From Cymbomonas tetramitiformis (Eukaryota; Chlorophyta; Pyramimonadophyceae; Pyramimonadales; Pyramimonadaceae): a DNA stretch of 24,103 bases. Location: contig LGRX02024781.1 of NCBI GenBank assembly GCA_001247695.2, forward strand, positions 1-24,103. The letters are read 5' to 3'. The notes beneath the pieces were generated by a model. The model ran no database searches. It was not told where the DNA came from and saw nothing but the letters and a program-made list of their open reading frames with translations. This document shows, one piece after another, positions 18,781-24,103 of the stretch (its first letter is position 1; each line of letters begins with the position of its first letter). A program made the position numbers and the translations under genes.

Positions 18781-19890
18781 CCATAGGCATGTCATCCCTG
18801 TGCCCTCCCTATGCCCGCCCTTGGGAACGCTCGGGAAAATCCGGAAATATTTTCCAAAGGCTTGGAAAGTTTTCCATAGGGTATTTCCATAGGGATACCC
18901 CCTTTTGGAGTTTCCATAGGGTTTCTATAGGGCTGTATGCCTATGGAAAAGGACGTTCCATAGGCATGGAAGGCCGTATAATCACCCTATGGAAAAGTAA
19001 ACATTTCCATAGGACGACTATAGGCATAACCAGGACTATGGAAAACCCTATGGAAAATGTAAACCCTTCCATAGGGCGGCTATAGGCATAGGGGGCCGAT
19101 GGAAAGCCCTATGGAAAATATAACTTTCCCATACGCTTTCCATAGGCATGTCCAAGGGCGGGCGTAGGGCGGGCGTACGGATAGCGCACCTATGGAAAAT
19201 TAGCGTATACTATGAGTTTTCCACAAGATTTTCCATAGGGCGGGCATAGCGATAGTACACCTATGGAAATGTACAATTCGCCCTGCGTATTCTCGGGAAT
19301 AAAGTCGTAATTCCATAGGGCCTTCCATAGGGATGCCATAGGTATGGTAGGCCTATGGAAACGTATAATTCACTCTGCGTATTCTCGGGAATATCAACGT
19401 AATTCCATAGGGCTTTCCATAGGGCCCCCATAGGGATAGTATACCTATGGAAATATACAATTCATTCTGCGTATTCTCGGTCAATAAAGACGTAATTCCA
19501 TAGGGGTTTCCATAGGGTTAGCTATAGGGATAACACAGGGTGAGCATGCCGTAGGTATACTCCTGATACAGGTGGCAAAGTCTATACCTATAGTATCCAT
19601 ATGGAATACGTTTCCACACGTATACCGTACGTATGGAATTGACGTACCATAGGTATAGCCAGCCTATGGAACGAGCTTTCCCAGGGGTGAGCCACCCAGT
19701 GGAAAGGTCTTCCGTAGGTATATCATCCGTATGGAAACATGTTTCCCAAGGGATACCGTACCTGTGAAAGGGTTTCCATAGGTATAACCATTCAGGTTTC
19801 ATAGGGTGAGCATAGGGTGATGATTCATGATATATCCAGGCTTTCCATAGGGCTTTTACTACATATATACATATTAATATACAGAATAAT
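18771..19890. repeat. 1.1 kb array of TTTCCATAGG-type short repeats in both orientations
   Basis: Dozens of TTTCCATAGG, CCTATGGAAA and CATAGGG words occur in direct and inverted order, spaced by 10-40 bp, from the broken RT to just past the transposase stop codon. The left edge holds a perfect 12-bp palindrome, GGAAAGCTTTCC (18771-18782). CTTTCCATAGGCATGTC occurs at about 18778 and again near 19135. In characterised CACTA elements such subterminal repeats bind the TnpA-type protein and bring the ends together. That role is inferred here from position only. No CACTA terminus is seen at the junction. Confidence 0.75.
19259..19520. repeat. Higher-order repeat, three units of 92 bp
   Basis: CTATGGAAA begins at 19261, 19353 and 19445, an exact 92-bp period. 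Each is followed by the same CTGCGTATTCTCGG and CGTAATTCCATAGGG words. Only point changes separate the units, so they amplified recently within the array. Confidence 0.85.
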
Positions 19891-19911
19891 TCCATCTATG
19901 AAATGAACAAG

Positions 19912-22900
19912 TTATTCGTCATGTAAGTCGCCCACAAAATCTACATGCCTATCTAGTATGAGCATCATCTTGTCTTTATCATATCTCCATGGTGGATCAT
20001 TGAAACCGAGTTTGTGCTCGCCGAGATAATATACCAACCTATTTGCATCGGGTCGTCCAGCTGGAATTCTCTTGGTCGTGATGAACCGGTCAAAGTTCCA
20101 TGGAATGGGTACAATGCACACCAAGCACTCAATCTCAAATGCTTGGATGAAAACCTCGGAAACGTCCCATGGCAAGTCCGACCTCAACATCATATTGTTC
20201 GCCACGGTATCTTGAAATGCTGCCTTCAATGGAAACCATCTTACTTTGAGGAAAACAAATTGTTTCCTGCCAATCGGGATGCTATAAATTTTCAGAAGCT
20301 CGCCGTACCTGCAACACATACTTTCCAAAGGGTGAGCATAGGGTGGGCACAGGGTGGACATAGGGCGGCTATAGGGCGGACACAGAGTGGGAAAGCTTAA
20401 CTCGTAATCATAGGGAGGGTGTAGGGTGGTCGTAGGGTGGGCACAGGGTGAGCATACGCATGATCTATGATATATGTTACGGTATAGGGATGTTGTAGGG
20501 CGAACACAGGGTAGGCATAGGGCCAATATAGGGCGAACATAGGGTGGGCATCGGATGAACGACCTGTCTTCATGGGCATTCAATCCATTTACTGGGGTAT
20601 CAAAGATTGCCTTTATGTATCGTTGACAGGTGGTGAGGTGGCGGTCGGCGGATCGCGTACGAAAAGTGTCTCGTCCGACTTTCACGTGCCGACTCTTCAT
20701 CACACCGTCCATGTAGACATAACAACGCTCCTTGGTACTCAAAGGACGACATTCCCTCGTCAACCGGTTCAACCGCCATGTCTCCAGATCTTGGATGACG
20801 GGTCGTGGCATGATCCGCCGTTCTCTCAAACTCAATCGCTTCCATTCAGCGAGTTTGGTGTCAAAGTCGTTTTGCAGGAGCTGGGCCCATGGGAAATTCG
20901 TGCGCATATACTTCCGTATACCTTTTATGTCACCTGTGGGTGATCAATGGGTGGGCATAAGATGGTTACGAATTTCAAAGGGTGGGCATAGGGTAGGCAT
21001 AGGGTGAGCACAGGGATGGAATATTTCTTTTCAGCTCCAAGGGTGGGCATAGGGCGGGCATATGGCGGGAAAGATTTCCATTGGGTGGGCACAGGGCGGC
21101 CATCTACCGCAAAGGCATCTAAGGCACTGCGTACCTTCATCCAAGGTTATCGGTGTTTGCTTGCCAATCACCTCCACTCGTCGCTTTTGTGGCCCAGTGT
21201 ATGGTGCAACCTTCTCATTAGATATTAAAGCATATATGCCACGGACTAGCATCAGCTGTTTTTCTAGCATCTGACCTGCGACATACATAACACATAAACA
21301 AACGTACAGTGCAGCCAGACGTTTCCATACCTATGTTCTCCCTATGGAAGGAGCTTTCCATAGGCACGGTATACGTACGGAACCGATACATAGTAAAGGC
21401 ATAGGGTAAACATAGGGTGGGCATAAGGTGGGCATAGGGCGGGAAACTTTGAGATTCCCATTCCCTATGGTGATCACAGGGATAGCATAGGGCGGACGTA
21501 GGGTGAACATAGGGTGAGCCTAGGTATACATACCGTTCATGATGCTGGCTACTGGCTGCGATCGAGTTTTGACTGACTCCTTGCATTTCCCATAGAATGA
21601 CTCCCACGGAAATAACCATGTTCCATGCGCAGGTCCTGTCAGTTCGATATGCCGAGGCAAATGTCGCAAAATATGCGTAGTTATATTCCAATCTTCAGGT
21701 GAAAACTCCTTCTCCCATCGGTCCATTAGAGCTTCAACCCGTTTATGCAGACGGTCCTCGGAGATGATGTGGTTTGAGACTATCTCACGCACCACTACGA
21801 CGAACTCCCCAACAAAGGACGAGTATTTCGGATGAGGCAAATCTCCCAATGCGTCTGGCCAAGCTGCGATTGCGCTCATGAAGCCGCAAGTTATGAAGAC
21901 AATCCCCACGGCGGCCTTCAGTTTTCTTGGCTCTCCTGTGCTCGCGCTGAACTCCATGCCCTTAGTTACCACGTTGCCCCAATTCCGATCGACTTTTGAT
22001 TTCTTGTACCACTTAATCGCAATAGAACGAATGTCCTCATCCAGACCCCATGGTACAGCGAGTTCTGCAAAAACAGAAAAGAACAGCAGTCACTGTCATG
22101 CATTATTTGACAATCGCCAAGTTCCAAGGGTGGGTATAGGGTGGCTATAGGTCGGATGCAGGGTGGGCATAGGGATGGAATATTTCTCTGCAGTTCCAAG
22201 GGTGAGTATAGGGTGGGCATATGGTGGGCACAGGGTGAGCACAGGGATGGAATGCGTTTCCCCAGTTCCAAGGGTGGGTATAGGGAGGGCATAGGGCGAG
22301 CACAGGGATGGAATGAAATCCCGAGATTGTTACATACCAGCAAAATGTTCTTCCAAGGTTTTCTCCACCTCGTTCTCGTCCACAGGTTCAGGTAGCCACT
22401 CCGGGTGCACATGGTGATTTTCAGCATATCTAAGGCATTTAATATTCCAGTTGCACTGAAAAATAGCACATGTCATCCTATATTCCAAGTTATGAAGTTC
22501 GTGCATGATATCCGGGAAGTAGTCCTTTGTCACGGAAAAGTGTGGCAACAAAGAAAGTGCACACGGCCCTTTGATGCCCGTTCTACTATAAATCTCTCGA
22601 AGCTGAGCAGCAGTGTACAACCCAGAATCTGCGCAACTTGCATTTCTGGCCTGCAGCAATCGTACGTCCTCTTCGGTGCGGAGAGGTGCAGAACCTGTGA
22701 GGACAGTTGTCACATTCGTCATCGCATTCGTTTTCATAGGGTGGGCATAGGGCGATCACAGGGCTAGCATAGGGCGGCCATAGGGCGAGCATAGGGTGGG
22801 AAACCTGAATTGGTTATCTCAGGTACGGTATAGGGATGCTATAGCGGTGTCACAGGGCGGGCATAGGGTGGGCATAGGGTGGAAATAGGCTGGACTACCT

Positions 22901-24103
22901 TTGAAAATTGTTTTATTCAAACAGCTTGTTCCCCAGGTCTCGCCGGTAATGTTGCAGAACATGCAGGCTTTAGAAGCGGAATTTCCTCCCACTCGATTGG
23001 CAATTTCCGTTATGCCCCCCGTGCCATAGTCAGCAACAACACACGTGAGCATGCATCGTAACTGGAAGATTTCCTTTTTTCTTGAATCAAACGCTCGGAC
23101 ACCAACATTCCACATGTCGAGCAACTCGTCCACCAAGAACTTGTAGTAAATCTGAGCATTACTCGGTTTATCCTCGATTATTCCGTATACCAATAGAAAC
23201 TCGTACTTGGCTCGATACTCAGCAGGCAGATTTAAGATTTGGAACGTTATTGGGGTGATTGAGGACGTGACCGCCGTGGAATCGTTATGAGGATTCACTC
23301 CATCGGCACACATGAATAAGGAGATGTTCCGTGGCTCCGTAAAGAAGCCCGGCTGCTCGACATACACCTTATTTCTCCAGAAGGTCGACTCTGCGATTGA
23401 AACCGAGCAACGAAACTTATCATTTAAGGTGAGGAACACAATTACACTTTCTGGAATAATAAATGGATTTTGGGCATAGGATAAGCATAGGGTGGTCATA
23501 GGGTGGGCATAGGGCGAACATAGGGTGGGCATAGGGTCAACATAGGATGCAAGGCAATTGTGAATTGGGCATAGGGTGAGCATAGGGTGGACATAGGGTG
23601 ATCATAGGGATGTTATAGCGTGGACATAGGGTGATCATAGGGATGTTATAGGGTGGGCATAGGGTGAGCTTGTGGGAGGGATACACTTACGATGAAACGT
23701 AGTCACAACCGGCAGATCGTCGTTCTCCGCGGGTGTAGTTATCTTCCATGATACCAAGAGCTCGGCCATCTCTTGTATCAAATATAGCATCGGCAGGAGT
23801 TCGTCCAAGCGCCAAAACCTAAATACCTTGTACGGCTTTCCCGGAATAAGCCGTCCGTTACGTCGAGAGCTGGGGTGACACCGAAGTTTGTGGCAATGGA
23901 GGCACTGGGTAAGGTTGTCATGCCGGCCCGGAGTGAAGATCATGCATTCATTCCTGCAAACGTCGGCGGTATGGTACGGCAGGGCAAAATCCTTCCACAT
24001 AGACAAAGCTTGTTTGAAGGAGGTCGGGAAACCATTTCGTCTCTGATTGCCGATGATGTCAATGTTGCCAATCACCGTTTGCCGCATGAGATTGAAGATT
24101 TGA
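19912..24103 (-). CDS. Tnp2-like (CACTA/EnSpm) transposase, seven exons, 5' end outside the window
   Basis: Exons on the - strand: 24103-23691, 23450-22899, 22694-22338, 22064-21534, 21275-21135, 20933-20564, 20308-19912 (TAA). Joined, they give one open frame of 914 residues from the ATG at 24087; coding probably continues upstream. Exon 1 has LPYHTADVCRNEC and a CLHCHKLRC zinc-type cluster. Exon 2 has MCADGVNPHND, ITPITFQILNLP and LVDELLDMW, core Tnp2 motifs in which the Asp of ADGVNP is a likely catalytic residue. Exon 3 has GIKGPCALSLLPHF and PDIMHELHNL. Exon 4 has WNITTHILRHLP and GPAHGTWLFPWESFYGK, a DUF4218-like block. Exon 7 has YGELLKIY and FVFLKVRWFP, a DUF4216-like block. The order matches plant-type Tnp2 proteins. 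No stop or frameshift is seen, so the gene may be intact. The gene catalyses excision and insertion of its own element if functional. Confidence 0.85.
20309..20563 (-). repeat. Intron 6 of the transposase gene, repeat-filled
   Basis: 255 nt, donor GACAG|GTCGTT (weak), acceptor GTGTTGCAG|GTACGG, phase 2. The + strand reads as reiterated GGGTGGGCATA, GGGCGGACACA and similar 11-mers. CAGGT stands at both boundaries. It shares GGTATAGGGATGYT with intron 2. Confidence 0.75.
20934..21134 (-). repeat. Intron 5 of the transposase gene, repeat-filled
   Basis: 201 nt, donor TGAAG|GTACGC, acceptor CACCCACAG|GTGAC, phase 1, AGGT at both boundaries. About half is CATAGGG-type 11-mers. About 60 bp (20995-21065) matches the 72-bp module of intron 3. 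Confidence 0.8.
21276..21533 (-). repeat. Intron 4 of the transposase gene, repeat-filled
   Basis: 258 nt, donor AACG|GTATGT, acceptor TATGTCGCAG|GTCAG, phase 1, GGT at both boundaries. It mixes GGGTGGGCATA units with CTATGGAA and CTTTCCATAGGCA words of the subterminal array (about 21327-21367), directly linking the two repeat types. Confidence 0.8.
22065..22337 (-). repeat. Intron 3 of the transposase gene with a 72-bp higher-order repeat
   Basis: 273 nt, donor GCTG|GTATGT, acceptor TTTTTGCAG|AACTC, phase 1. GTTCCAAGGG begins at 22121, 22193 and 22265, an exact 72-bp period, and the third unit ends at the donor. Each unit contains GGGATGGAAT and several CATAGGG-type 11-mers. Confidence 0.85.
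22695..22898 (-). repeat. Intron 2 of the transposase gene, repeat-filled
   Basis: 204 nt, donor CAAAG|GTAGTC, acceptor TGTCCTCACAG|GTTCT, phase 1, AGGT at both boundaries. Two runs of GGGTGGGCATA units flank a non-repetitive centre (TTGGTTATCTCAGGTACGG). Confidence 0.8.
23454..23690 (-). repeat. Intron 1 of the transposase gene, repeat-filled
   Basis: 237 nt, donor CATC|GTAAGT, acceptor TTATTCCAG|AAAG, phase 1. Nearly all of it is GGGTGGGCATA-type 11-mers. A 33-bp unit starting TGGACATAGGGTGATCATAG is duplicated at 23588-23618 and 23621-23651. Confidence 0.8.

Noticed and set aside
18795..23690. CRISPR-like look of regularly spaced short repeats
   Set aside because: Units are degenerate and variably spaced, occur in both orientations, and sit inside spliced introns of a eukaryotic transposase. 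No cas-like gene is present.

Overview
This is a repeat-dense stretch of eukaryotic nuclear DNA. Three lines of evidence support that: a protein-coding gene interrupted by at least six GT-AG introns, LTR retrotransposons of two kinds, and a Tnp2/CACTA-type transposase with the Tnp2-DUF4218-DUF4216 order familiar from plants. A green-lineage host fits best, but a fungus or another alga cannot be excluded. No housekeeping gene, rRNA, tRNA, CRISPR or bacterial-style operon is visible.

Layout. (1) 1-1426 is one copy of a roughly 1.07 kb LTR, enlarged by about 0.4 kb; a second copy lies at 11639-12706. (2) 1427-11638 is mostly decayed, AT-rich DNA. It holds scattered fossils of one chromovirus family (about 1990-2270 on +; about 3940-4395 and 4420-4815 on -), a 22-bp clustered repeat in several places, a possible lone exon (3634-3827), a 2.08 kb element with 45-bp terminal inverted repeats (5248-7323), and a diverged array of about 180 bp units (8700-9225). 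(3) 12820-18780 (-) is the pol region of a Ty3/Gypsy chromovirus: RT, RNase H, integrase with a 76-nt intron, and a chromodomain broken by an 11-nt insertion. It joins the LTR at 11639-12706. (4) A younger 3.3 kb LTR element (14608-17906, +) sits inside its RNase H. It has 180-bp LTRs and a GC-rich gag but no pol, so it looks like a non-autonomous TR-GAG element. (5) From 18771 to the window end the RT is cut off by another mobile element on the - strand. This comprises a 1.1 kb array of short TTCCATAGG-type repeats, then a seven-exon Tnp2-like transposase gene that runs off the right edge.

The most unusual feature is in that last element. All six introns are 201-273 nt long and consist largely of reiterated CATAGGG-containing units. 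Longer modules are shared between introns, and the CATAGG core also builds the subterminal array outside the gene. Five of six introns are in phase 1, and four of six carry GGT at both splice boundaries. This is what one would expect if introns were seeded by, or colonised by, the element's own terminal repeats (introner-like behaviour). That origin is an inference; the repeat sharing and the consistent reading frame are seen directly.

The order of events is readable. The chromovirus inserted first. The TR-GAG element (TSD AGTTC/AGCTC) and the Tnp2 element then disrupted it independently.
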